A DNA stretch of 36,162 nt, from assembly GCA_024692235.1 (NCBI GenBank), contig JAILMW010000014.1, positions 1-36,162 on the forward strand. The letters are read 5' to 3'. The first letter of the stretch is position 1. Each line of letters opens with the position of its first letter. This document shows positions 8,585-16,857 of this stretch, one piece after another. Source of the DNA: Saccharofermentans sp. (GTDB lineage: Bacteria; Bacillota; Clostridia; Saccharofermentanales; Saccharofermentanaceae). A program made the position numbers and the translations under genes. Under the pieces are notes generated by a model, which was given only the letters and a program-made list of their open reading frames with translations, did not search any database and was not told where the DNA came from.

Positions 8585-9939
8585 TCCTGCATCCACCTGC
8601 TGTATTCGTCGCAGATCCTGTCAATACTGTATGATATGATCTCGTCAAAGGAAGCATCCTGCATAAGGTATCTTACGAATGAGGCTCCGAGATAATAACC
8701 GGTGTCGATATGTCCTTCGAAGTTCACCCAGTCACCGAAATATCTCTGATCATCTACTGTCATCGTGGGAAGATCTTCTGCGAAGGACTTCTTGAGCCTG
8801 TCGTGATTATCGTCACACCACTTCTTCCAGCCCGCTCTGTCCTGATGAAAGTATTCGGGATCGCCCACTATCTCCTGCTCGAAGACCATCGCTACGCCTT
8901 CAGTAAAGATCTGACGGATAAACCTTTGTACCTGAGACTTAGGCTCAGTGTAAAGATCTCCGTACTCTGAGTGATATACGTGACCCAGCTCATGGATGAT
9001 AAGACCGTTCATGGAATCTTCGTCGCACCAGTCAAGCTCAAGGATCTTCTCTATACCAAGGAGCACGGTTGTCTTATCATTGATATCAGTTACCCAGCCA
9101 GCACCGTTACAAAGGCCAAGATAAAGGTAGACATCCGCATCGACATTTCTTCCGAATCTCTTATATATCTTCTCATTAAGACCGTCAGTTACCTGATGGT
9201 ATGAATGTATAGCTCTTTTACATGCTGCAGTATCTTTCCATACATTTTCCAATACCGGAAGTATATTATCGTCCCACGATACAGAAGCATCCAAATAATG
9301 CTTCATATCATTCAGGCATATATCCTTTGCCCCCGGGACAGAAGCATCTATATATTCTTTCCAGCGATCAAGATCAAAATGCCCTGCTTCAAATGAAGAA
9401 AGCATATCATATGTAGCATCTATCGTCTTAAGTTCCGGCTTTCCGAGACGAACAGATATTATGTGCCTTGCAGGAAAGAATTCGTAGAGATGAAGTACAT
9501 TGATCTTTCCCTTTATAGGTTGGAAAGTATCCAATACCTCATCAAGAGCATTCTTTATTATCTCTTTGTTATCTATAAGCATTGTCGTATGCTGAGTCCA
9601 TCCGAACTGATCATAGCTGTCAAGGAACCTGTCCTTAAGAGATAGCATATCTCTGCTTACTTCAGGTGTAATAAAAAGAACATCGTTATCAGGATGTCTG
9701 AAGAGACCGACATGGCTGAATTCAACATCAAAAGGCTCGAGAGAATCGCCTATCTTTATAAGCCTCTCCTTAAGTTCTTCTTCCTTCGTCACCTCATAAG
9801 TTCCGAGTGTGATATGCATAGGAATATCCTTTGTCTGCACACCGTCAAAACCTTTCTCATAAAGATGATCCTGTATACCCTGAAGCTTAGATCCTGTATT
9901 GTAGTCATATCCTGCTAATACACATAAGAACTTAGACAT
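8581..9939 (-). CDS. 2H phosphoesterase fused to HExxH metalloprotease
   Basis: Unusual 452-residue two-domain protein. Residues 1-170 look like the 2H phosphoesterase (LigT/2'-5' RNA ligase) fold: two H-x-T motifs, HITLGTY near 43 and HTTMLI near 116, spaced as in that family, whose members act on 2',3'-cyclic or 2'-5' phosphodiesters. Residues about 190-452 look like a gluzincin protease: HELGHVYH supplies HExxH, and TEGVAMVFE downstream could give the third zinc-ligand Glu. The protease half resembles DUF2268/DUF5700-type predicted peptidases. There is no signal peptide, so it is cytoplasmic. Start: the second in-frame Met (9939) is chosen because AAAGGA sits seven bases before it; another ATG at 9957 lacks a site. 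The kinase gene overlaps its end. Confidence 0.75.
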   Translation of the reverse strand: MSKFLCVLAGYDYNTGSKLQGIQDHLYEKGFDGVQTKDIPMHITLGTYEVTKEEELKERLIKIGDSLEPFDVEFSHVGLFRHPDNDVLFITPEVSRDMLSLKDRFLDSYDQFGWTQHTTMLIDNKEIIKNALDEVLDTFQPIKGKINVLHLYEFFPARHIISVRLGKPELKTIDATYDMLSSFEAGHFDLDRWKEYIDASVPGAKDICLNDMKHYLDASVSWDDNILPVLENVWKDTAACKRAIHSYHQVTDGLNEKIYKRFGRNVDADVYLYLGLCNGAGWVTDINDKTTVLLGIEKILELDWCDEDSMNGLIIHELGHVYHSEYGDLYTEPKSQVQRFIRQIFTEGVAMVFEQEIVGDPEYFHQDRAGWKKWCDDNHDRLKKSFAEDLPTMTVDDQRYFGDWVNFEGHIDTGYYLGASFVRYLMQDASFDEIISYSIDRICDEYSRWMQE

Positions 9940-9971
9940 GTTATATTCCTTTTCCATATAAATATTAGAAT

Positions 9972-9999
9972 AATAAAACGTCGGGAAGAAGTCCCGACG
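9972..9999 (-). terminator. Terminator of the sensor/MFS operon
   Basis: On the - strand, CGTCGGGA and TCCCGACG form a perfect eight-base stem with a five-base loop, followed by TTTTATT, just after the stop at 10009. It separates this operon from the 2H-protease gene. Confidence 0.85.
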
Positions 10000-10008
10000 C
10001 TTAAGATA

Positions 10009-10749
10009 TCAACCTCTTGTAGCCGAGGGCTCTGTCTCTTCCTCGGTAGGGATAACCGGTCCGAGTGCAGTCGATTCTGTAGGAGCAGCCTCCTCACCCT
10101 CTCCTTCTACTGCTTCACCTTCAGCAGGTTCAGGCTCTTCGAATTCTATACCTAAAGGATAGTAAGGAAGAAGCGTAACATATTTCTTCTGTAAAGGTAC
10201 GCTCTCATATATCTCCTGCGCATCCACAAGTTCCTTACTCTTATAAGGAACTGTTACTGCAGCAAAGCTTACCGCCCATATAAGGAGCGCCAATACAACC
10301 AGCTGAATACCGAGAAGTGGAGTGACCGGAACAAGATCCATTATCTTTTGAACGGATCTTGAAGGCTTAGCCTTCTTGGAGTCTGAAGATATAAATTCAG
10401 CGACTTTGTAACCTGTGGAGTCGATCTTCACAAGTATCTTCTCAAGCATGAAGTTACGTGTATATTCATCGAGAGTCCTGGGAGCAAAGTTAACGTTCTC
10501 GGGAAGAGGATATTTCTCTACGATCTCATTTGCATTTCGAAGAAGAATATCACCGAAAGCATATACGACATCTTCGCCTTTTATTACGCTTCTTTGCTGG
10601 TATGTCTCAAGGTATGCCTTAACTATAGCCTGCTCGGCTCTTGTAGTCTCCTTTGTGATATCGAAGACAGAAGCATATACCATCTCTACGGTACTCTGGT
10701 AGAAATCAGGGAAGTTCTCTCTGGTCAGTTTCTCATTCCACATATCCAT
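10009..10749 (-). CDS. One-TM protein with sigma-region-2-like N-terminus
   Basis: A 246-residue protein that I cannot assign to a named family. Residues about 12-75 are helical, and the run FYQSTVEMVYASVFDIT followed by AEQAIVKAYLETYQQR resembles region 2 of extracytoplasmic-function sigma factors, but no region 4 is seen. A linker to about 140 is followed by one membrane helix (about 146-167, LLGIQLVVLALLIWAV). The remaining 78 residues are very acidic (Glu/Pro/Ala/Thr) and should lie outside. Start: the ATG at 10749 has GGGAGG eight bases upstream, inside the previous gene, which it overlaps by 17 bases. Frames extending further upstream are artefacts. It is the last gene of the sensor/MFS operon and presumably works with it. 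The sigma resemblance is inference. Confidence 0.6.
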   Translation of the reverse strand: MDMWNEKLTRENFPDFYQSTVEMVYASVFDITKETTRAEQAIVKAYLETYQQRSVIKGEDVVYAFGDILLRNANEIVEKYPLPENVNFAPRTLDEYTRNFMLEKILVKIDSTGYKVAEFISSDSKKAKPSRSVQKIMDLVPVTPLLGIQLVVLALLIWAVSFAAVTVPYKSKELVDAQEIYESVPLQKKYVTLLPYYPLGIEFEEPEPAEGEAVEGEGEEAAPTESTALGPVIPTEEETEPSATRG

Positions 10750-12835
10750 TGTCATTACCTCCCTGATAAGGATCGTAGTAAGCGCCGCCGTTCGGGTCAG
10801 CTTCATATCCGTAGTCATCGGGCATAGGCTGCTCAAGAGCCTGCTGATACTGTCCGAGAGCCTCCTCATAGCCTTCGGGCACTGCATAAAGGTCAGGCAT
10901 TGAAGGTGCGGGAGCACTCTCAGTCTGAGGTGCAGCAGAAGCAGCGGGCTTCTTCTTTATATTCTTCTTATCCTTTCGAAGTGTAGGATCCTTATCGTCT
11001 ACATCGTTAGAGAAAGAAGATACGGGATACATGAAAGCGCAGATACAAAGGATAACGACTGCTGCTACAAATACTATCCTTACATCGATAATAAGTGCCA
11101 GAGCAAATACGGGTACACCTGCAAGAAGTCCTGCGAAGAAAGACATCTCGGAAGCCTTACGAAGGTTTGCTTTTACTCTGCCGTTCGCAAGAAGGAACAG
11201 CACGTAAAGATAATAGAAATCATGTATACCGAGGCTTATTCCCAGAAGCGCCACAGTGATAAGAAGTATCTTAGCCGTAGGAACAAGAGCAAAGACAAGA
11301 AGACCTATCACAAGGCAGGCGGATGAGATGATAACTCTTACCTTGGATGTCAGTATGTGGCCGTATCTTCCCTTAATTATGGAACCGATAAAGCATGCGC
11401 TGAATGCGGTAATAAGATAATAGAAAGAAGATGTTGCAAGAGAGATACCGACTGTAGCAAGGTAGTTAGGTATGAATCCCAGAAGGAAGGATACGATGGC
11501 ACCGAGCATGAAGAAAGTCGATGTCAGGAAACGTCCGGTGTATTTATTGGACAGGAGCTCCAGCCACTTATTAAGAGGCATATAGGATTCCTTGACGGGA
11601 TTATTATCCTTCATGAAGAAGATGATGCCGAGGCTTGTAAGGATCAAAGCCGCACCGCAGATGACATTAACTACGAGGATACCGAATCTCTCGTAGCAGA
11701 TACCTGCTATAACCGCACCTACGGATACACCGAGGAAATAACCTGTATTCTGGATATTATGGATCGTTCTGTCATCGAACTTATCGTAGCCGAGCTTACC
11801 TGCATTGATCCTGTAATCACGAAGTGAATCGAAGACCATGCCGTAGCAGAAAGCCGTAGGCATAAGAAGTATGAGCATAACGATCGCATTTCCTGTAACA
11901 CCCGAGATAAGGCTTAAGAGGTAGCCTGCAACAGTCATTACTATAAGACCGATCCTGCCCGTAAGCTTGAACTTGATCTGCTTACGGATACCGGTGAAGC
12001 CGAAGAATCCTGCGGTATAAAGAAGAAGTCCGAGTGCTATAAGAAGCTGAACGAAGATCTTATCAAGGCTGCTAAACTGATTCTTGATGACATCCGCGAT
12101 TATAACCGGCGTCATTATGGACCCTAATGCAGCAAAGAACGAAAGGAACCTTACCGCGGAATCGCCGTAGATGATAAGGACAGGAACGTTACCTGCCATA
12201 CCTCTCGAAAGGGTCGATACGAAGAGGTTAAGCTCGAACACGATTATCGCCATTGCAACAGCGATGGAGAAGATCGTCATTACCCAGCTTAAGGACATAC
12301 CGTTAACGGTAGAGGAATAATCCTCATAAGGCATCCTTACTTCAAGAATACCTGCTACCGTATTCTCCTGCGAAATGATGGGTGCGATGGCACATACGTA
12401 CTGAACACCGTCTTCTGTTCTCTTTGTAAAGGCCTCATCCTGAAGCTCGAAGCAGTTATTGTATTCATCGCCTACACCATCAAGACAGTATGTCTCTGAA
12501 GTATCGACATCTGCGGATGTGTAAAGACGGATAAAGGAATTACCTGCCTTAGTATAGATATCGTATATATAAGGCTTTTCCTTTGCATATTCGGGTATAG
12601 TCATGGGGAAAGTCATTCCCTCATGGATATCGCTGTGACCTAATGCCACGGAAGTAGCTACTGCAAGCGACTGCATGGCCTCCGCCCTCTCGCTCTCGAG
12701 GACGACTGTATATGTTCCGGTAAGCTGATTACTCATGACATACAGGACAACAAGGACTATGACGAAGCAGTAACCTATAGTAGCTGCAATGGTACGTCTT
12801 TCCTTAAGCTTCTTTATCTCTGATACACGACTCAT
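10733..12835 (-). CDS. Cache-like sensor fused to an MFS-like transporter
   Basis: A 700-residue membrane protein. One helix (about 20-37) is followed by an extracellular domain of about 145 residues resembling a single Cache sensor (YIYDIYTKAGNSFIRLYTS ... APIISQENTVAGILEV), then a second helix (about 183-205). After a short loop come roughly ten to twelve hydrophobic segments (about 225-620) with the spacing of a major facilitator. Loops with KFKLTGRIG and the helix RFLTSTFFMLGAIVSFLLGF support that fold. The last 90 residues are a Lys-rich then Pro/Gln/Tyr/Asp-rich cytoplasmic tail. No kinase, GGDEF or methyl-acceptor output is present, so the transporter domain may be the output. Its ATG overlaps the upstream stop (ATGA), suggesting coupled translation. 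The substrate is unknown. Confidence 0.7.
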   Translation of the reverse strand: MSRVSEIKKLKERRTIAATIGYCFVIVLVVLYVMSNQLTGTYTVVLESERAEAMQSLAVATSVALGHSDIHEGMTFPMTIPEYAKEKPYIYDIYTKAGNSFIRLYTSADVDTSETYCLDGVGDEYNNCFELQDEAFTKRTEDGVQYVCAIAPIISQENTVAGILEVRMPYEDYSSTVNGMSLSWVMTIFSIAVAMAIIVFELNLFVSTLSRGMAGNVPVLIIYGDSAVRFLSFFAALGSIMTPVIIADVIKNQFSSLDKIFVQLLIALGLLLYTAGFFGFTGIRKQIKFKLTGRIGLIVMTVAGYLLSLISGVTGNAIVMLILLMPTAFCYGMVFDSLRDYRINAGKLGYDKFDDRTIHNIQNTGYFLGVSVGAVIAGICYERFGILVVNVICGAALILTSLGIIFFMKDNNPVKESYMPLNKWLELLSNKYTGRFLTSTFFMLGAIVSFLLGFIPNYLATVGISLATSSFYYLITAFSACFIGSIIKGRYGHILTSKVRVIISSACLVIGLLVFALVPTAKILLITVALLGISLGIHDFYYLYVLFLLANGRVKANLRKASEMSFFAGLLAGVPVFALALIIDVRIVFVAAVVILCICAFMYPVSSFSNDVDDKDPTLRKDKKNIKKKPAASAAPQTESAPAPSMPDLYAVPEGYEEALGQYQQALEQPMPDDYGYEADPNGGAYYDPYQGGNDNGYVE

Positions 12836-13512
12836 AATCTCTGTCCTCCCTTTCCTGACTTGGACATCAGCTTAGGGATCACTGACTGGATACCGAAGAT
12901 AATGATACCTGCAGCTACCGAGACGATAACGGCAATAAGGATCCTCTTCTCGACCTTGGAACCGAGATCATTAAGAGGCTTAAAATCACACTTATACTCG
13001 AAGACACCGACGCACCTTCCCGAGCTGTCGGCAACGGGGACAAGTATACTCTCGGTAGCCTTGCCCTCGATAACGGCAGCGGAATTGTCGGCAGAGAGCC
13101 AATCGGAGATATCCCTGTTGGCGACAGCAAACTTCTCCGCATTATCAGTTCCGTGGCTCATAAGGAGAGTAAGCTGTCCGTCGGAGTAGAGGAACAGAGC
13201 ATAGCTCTCATTAGTAAAACTATGCGTGGAAGTATCAGTAAGAGCAAGGTCTAAGACCTCCGTATACTTCTGCGCAGCTACTGCGGGATCTGCGATGATC
13301 TCATCTCCGTTTAACATCAGCTTAACGATATCGCATGTCTGCTGCATCTTATTGTCTGATATCTGCTTGAACTCATCCTCGAACTTCAAGCGCATATGGT
13401 GGACCGCGAAGGACACTGCCATTACAGACAACAGCAACGAGACAACTATCAATATAACGGCCCTGACGATCCTGTTGAGCATGTCTGACCGATTGACAGA
13501 TCTGTTTTCCAT
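12832..13512 (-). CDS. Membrane-anchored Cache-like sensor without output domain
   Basis: A 226-residue protein with two membrane helices (about 16-37 and 190-210) flanking an extracellular domain of 150 residues. That domain ends SILVPVADSSGRCVGVFEYK, the strand-turn-strand typical of Cache/PAS-like sensors. It parallels the sensor half of the next gene (APIISQENTVAGILEVRMPY), so the two are probably paralogues that could dimerise. Only about 15 residues follow the second helix, so it has no signalling domain of its own. It is first in a three-gene operon with its own promoter, 35 bases after murD. Start: ATG at 13512, with GAGGGAG about eleven bases upstream. Confidence 0.65.
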   Translation of the reverse strand: MENRSVNRSDMLNRIVRAVILIVVSLLLSVMAVSFAVHHMRLKFEDEFKQISDNKMQQTCDIVKLMLNGDEIIADPAVAAQKYTEVLDLALTDTSTHSFTNESYALFLYSDGQLTLLMSHGTDNAEKFAVANRDISDWLSADNSAAVIEGKATESILVPVADSSGRCVGVFEYKCDFKPLNDLGSKVEKRILIAVIVSVAAGIIIFGIQSVIPKLMSKSGKGGQRL

Positions 13513-13545
13513 TTGAGTCTTACTCCCTCAATATATTCTTATTCA

Positions 13546-13573
13546 ATTATATATTTTATAAGTAAAACGACAA
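13546..13573 (-). promoter_or_regulatory. Promoter of the sensor/MFS operon
   Basis: TTGTCG (13568-13573), 16 bases, TATAAT (13546-13551) on the - strand. It is placed between the murD stop and the first sensor gene, and predicts a leader of about 27 bases. It indicates that the sensor operon is not only read through from murD. Confidence 0.6.
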
Positions 13574-13581
13574 AATCTATG

Positions 13582-15075
13582 TTAAAGTTCGTTTACAAGC
13601 TTCTTGAACATATCACCTCTGTGCTCAAAGTGCCTGAAGTGATCGTAAGAAGTGCCCACATTGGACATGATGATGATATCACCGGGTCTTGCAAGCTCGC
13701 GAGCCTTATTAATGGCATTTATGTATGAATCAACGACTGCCTGTCTTGTGCTCTCGAATTCATATACGTCGCCGTCTTTGGAAGGTAACTTGATAAGGTT
13801 ATACTCCCTTCCGTTTGCTTCCTTGGCGATTATATCTTCCACAAGATCGGCATTGGAACCGTAAAGTATTATCCTGTCACATACCTTGAGGATAGCATCT
13901 CCGAGACCTTCGTAGTTGCACTTCTTGTCCGCGCCTCCTGCGATAAGAACACCGTGCATGCCTCTTCCTTCAAGGGCGTTCATCGTATTGATGGTCCTGT
14001 TAGGAGAAGTATCGATAGACGAGTTATAGAACTTAACGCCGTCAAGCTCTCTTATGAACTCGATCCTGTGCGCAACACCCGTGAATTCCTTAGCTACTGC
14101 CACTATATCCTCTGTGCTCACAAATCCGTGGACGGCGCCTATAGCCGCAAGGAAGTTCTCTACGTTATGCTTACCGGGGATAAAGATATCGTCCTCGGCC
14201 ATGATATCGGTGATCTTACCGTCATTCTCGTAGAAGATCCTTCCGTCCTTGGTATAGATCCTGTGATTAAGAGCATCTTCGCCCGCTCTTATAGTATCTT
14301 CCCTGTTAAGAGCAAAGTAAGAGATCCTGCCTCCCGCGATCTTCCTCATGTCAAATGTGATGTCGCACTTGCCGTTAAGGACTACTTTACCGGATGCACT
14401 CTGATACTTGAAGATATTAGTCTTGGAAGATATATATTCATCGTAATCCTTGTGGAAATCAAGATGGTTCGGAGTAACGTTTGTAACGATAGCAACATCT
14501 ACGCTCTGCTTCATGTTAAGGAGCTGGAATGAAGAAAGCTCAAGTACTACCATATCCTCCTCTGTCATCTCATCGACCTTATCGAGGAGAGGCGTTCCGA
14601 TATTACCGCCGAGCCATACCTTATAACCGGCATGCTTTAAGATCTCTGATACGAGCGTAGTAGTAGTGGTCTTACCGTCAGATCCCGTGATACCGAATAC
14701 GGTAGCGGGACAAAGATCGATAAAGAGCTCCATCTCCGATGTTAAGACAGCACCCTTCCTGACTGCTTCCTGAAGCTCGGGTGTCTCTACTCTCATCTTA
14801 GGAGTCTTGAATACGAAACTGAACTTCTCATTCTTCAAAGGATCGAGATATCCTTCTCCAAGGGACCATCTGACCTTTATATTCTCAGAGTTAAACTCCT
14901 CTTTGACAGCTGTAATAGCGGGATCGTCTTCACTTAACTTATCGCATGCGACTATATCCATACCTATTGCATTAAGCCATTTGATAAGAGGTCTGTTAGA
15001 TATACCGATACCTATAACGGCAACTCTTTTGCCCTTTGCATAGTCTTTGAATCTTATAAGCTTTATATTATTCAT
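13582..15075 (-). CDS. murD: UDP-N-acetylmuramoyl-L-alanine--D-glutamate ligase
   Basis: Adds D-glutamate to UDP-MurNAc-L-Ala in the cytoplasm with ATP, the second stem-peptide step of peptidoglycan synthesis. The 497-residue protein has an N-terminal Rossmann part (VAVIGIGISNRPL), the Mur ligase P-loop GITGSDGKTTTTT (128-140), the ELSSFQL and NVTPNHLDFH motifs, AHRIEFI, and a C-terminal ligase domain. In place of the usual SKATN-type substrate loop it reads NSSIDTSPNRT; as I recall this is common in clostridial MurD. It is slightly longer than the usual 450 residues. It is last in a run with two ABC exporter genes, 27 bases downstream of them. GGAGG precedes the ATG with an unusually long gap of 13 bases. 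No other mur genes are near. Confidence 0.93.
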   Translation of the reverse strand: MNNIKLIRFKDYAKGKRVAVIGIGISNRPLIKWLNAIGMDIVACDKLSEDDPAITAVKEEFNSENIKVRWSLGEGYLDPLKNEKFSFVFKTPKMRVETPELQEAVRKGAVLTSEMELFIDLCPATVFGITGSDGKTTTTTLVSEILKHAGYKVWLGGNIGTPLLDKVDEMTEEDMVVLELSSFQLLNMKQSVDVAIVTNVTPNHLDFHKDYDEYISSKTNIFKYQSASGKVVLNGKCDITFDMRKIAGGRISYFALNREDTIRAGEDALNHRIYTKDGRIFYENDGKITDIMAEDDIFIPGKHNVENFLAAIGAVHGFVSTEDIVAVAKEFTGVAHRIEFIRELDGVKFYNSSIDTSPNRTINTMNALEGRGMHGVLIAGGADKKCNYEGLGDAILKVCDRIILYGSNADLVEDIIAKEANGREYNLIKLPSKDGDVYEFESTRQAVVDSYINAINKARELARPGDIIIMSNVGTSYDHFRHFEHRGDMFKKLVNEL

Positions 15076-15102
15076 TTTATTTCTTATGCCTCCGCAAAAA
15101 CT

Positions 15103-16857
15103 CTACTCAGTATACGACTTATATAGCTTACTGTAAAAGCCGCCGCTGTTTATCATGTCTTCGTGCTTACCGATCTCGCTGACCTTACCGTCTTCCATGA
15201 CGACTATCATGTCGGCATCAACGATGGTCGAGAGCCTGTGTGCGATTATAAGACTTGTCCTTCCCTTAAGAAGGTCCTTGACCGCTTTCTGTATCTTAAC
15301 TTCGGTAAGGATATCTACCGAAGAAGTAGCCTCATCGAGGATAAGGATACAGGGATCTGACGCCATTGCTCTCGTGATACTTAAAAGCTGCCTCTGACCT
15401 TCGGAGATATCGTCTCTTGAAGATACTATCTTCTCGTGATACTTATCGGGAAGCTTTCTTATGAACGAATCGGCACCTGATACCTTGGCAGTCTTTATTG
15501 CATCCTCATCAGTAAGAAGAGGTCTTCCGAACTTGATATTCTCCATGATGTCGGAATTCCTGAACCAGGTATCCTGAGTAACTACACCGAGATACTTTCT
15601 TAAAGTATTTCTGGGTACTTGTGAGATAGGCGTTCCGTTAACTAAGATCTCACCTGAATCAGGTTCATAGAACCTCAAAAGAAGATTGATAAGAGTCGTC
15701 TTACCGCACCCCGTAGGTCCTACGATCGCACAGGATGAACCGGGCATTATCTTAAATGATACATTCTTGATGACCGGCTGATCCTTGACATAAGAGAAGG
15801 ATACATCCCTGAATTCGATCTCGAAGTCACCTTCCCTGTCCCATGTAGTATCGTCATTTATATCTTCGGAAGAAAGATCATCATCAAGCTCTGCCTCATC
15901 AAGATATGAGAATATCCTCGTAAGACAAGCCATGGAATCGGAAAGTTCCGTATAGACGGATGACAGATCATTAAAAGGCTGCATGAACTGCTTGGAGTAA
16001 GCAAGAAGTGACGTAAGTACACCTACGGTTATGATCCCGCTCATAACATGACCTGCGCCTATAAAGGCAACTCCCGCATATATAAGGGCATTAACGAATC
16101 TCGTAGAAGGGTTCGTTATGGAAGATAAGAAAGTCGCCTTTCTTGAAGTCCTCTTGTAGTCCTCGTTTATACGGTCGAACTCAGAGCATATCATTTCGTT
16201 GATATTAAAAAGATGAATTATCCTGAAGTTACCGGTTCCCTCTGAGATAAAGGAAGTCTGTCTGCCCCTTATCTCAGACTGCGCCTTGAAGGATGAGAAA
16301 GACCTCGACGCGATAAAATATGATACCAGGAAGGATACAGGCGTAAATACAAGAACAAAGAGAGATATCTTCCAGTCCGAGAACAACATGATGGCAAGAG
16401 TAAATACAATTGCCGTTATTCCCGTAAAGAACTGGTTCATAAACATGACAAGACCGTCTCCTATGGTCTCACAGTCACTTATTACCATGCTCTGGATAGT
16501 TCCTGCAGAAGTATTGTCTATATAAGCTATGGGAAGCTTTCTAACCTTGCCGTAAGCTTCATTTCTTATCTTCTCTGTAACGTCATAAGCTATCTTATTG
16601 TTAGTCCTGTTCATGAAGAGCTGGAAGACGGAAGATATCACTATAAGTACGATCATGGCGACTATATATCTTCCCAGAAGGTCATAGTCAATGCCGTTGT
16701 CACTTATTGTATCGATAGCCTTACCGAATAGAAACGGCAGCACGATACCTATTCCCGAAGACAATACGGCGGTAATTATCGAGATCATTATCTTATTGCC
16801 TGAACCCTTGAGGAATCCGCCAAAGCGCCTTATAAGCTTCATATCAAACTTTCTCAT
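15103..16857 (-). CDS. ABC exporter half-transporter, catalytic partner
   Basis: A 584-residue half-transporter with six membrane helices (about 20-310) and a C-terminal nucleotide-binding domain. Motifs: Walker A GPTGCGKTT (380-388), Q-loop VTQDT, Walker B ending ILILDEA with catalytic Glu509, and H-loop His540 (IIAHRLSTI). Its own signature is the divergent ISEGQRQ (484-490). Paired with the next-upstream subunit, this gives one consensus and one degenerate ATP site, the pattern known for heterodimeric exporters such as TM287/288 and BmrCD. Those transport lipophilic drugs, lipids or peptides; the substrate here is unknown. The ATG overlaps the upstream stop by four bases. Confidence 0.9.
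   Translation of the reverse strand: MRKFDMKLIRRFGGFLKGSGNKIMISIITAVLSSGIGIVLPFLFGKAIDTISDNGIDYDLLGRYIVAMIVLIVISSVFQLFMNRTNNKIAYDVTEKIRNEAYGKVRKLPIAYIDNTSAGTIQSMVISDCETIGDGLVMFMNQFFTGITAIVFTLAIMLFSDWKISLFVLVFTPVSFLVSYFIASRSFSSFKAQSEIRGRQTSFISEGTGNFRIIHLFNINEMICSEFDRINEDYKRTSRKATFLSSITNPSTRFVNALIYAGVAFIGAGHVMSGIITVGVLTSLLAYSKQFMQPFNDLSSVYTELSDSMACLTRIFSYLDEAELDDDLSSEDINDDTTWDREGDFEIEFRDVSFSYVKDQPVIKNVSFKIMPGSSCAIVGPTGCGKTTLINLLLRFYEPDSGEILVNGTPISQVPRNTLRKYLGVVTQDTWFRNSDIMENIKFGRPLLTDEDAIKTAKVSGADSFIRKLPDKYHEKIVSSRDDISEGQRQLLSITRAMASDPCILILDEATSSVDILTEVKIQKAVKDLLKGRTSLIIAHRLSTIVDADMIVVMEDGKVSEIGKHEDMINSGGFYSKLYKSYTE

Noticed and set aside
10750..10917. Longer N-terminus of the sigma-like membrane protein
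   Set aside because: It overlaps the MFS gene's coding tail without a ribosome site; GGGAGG supports the start at 10749.
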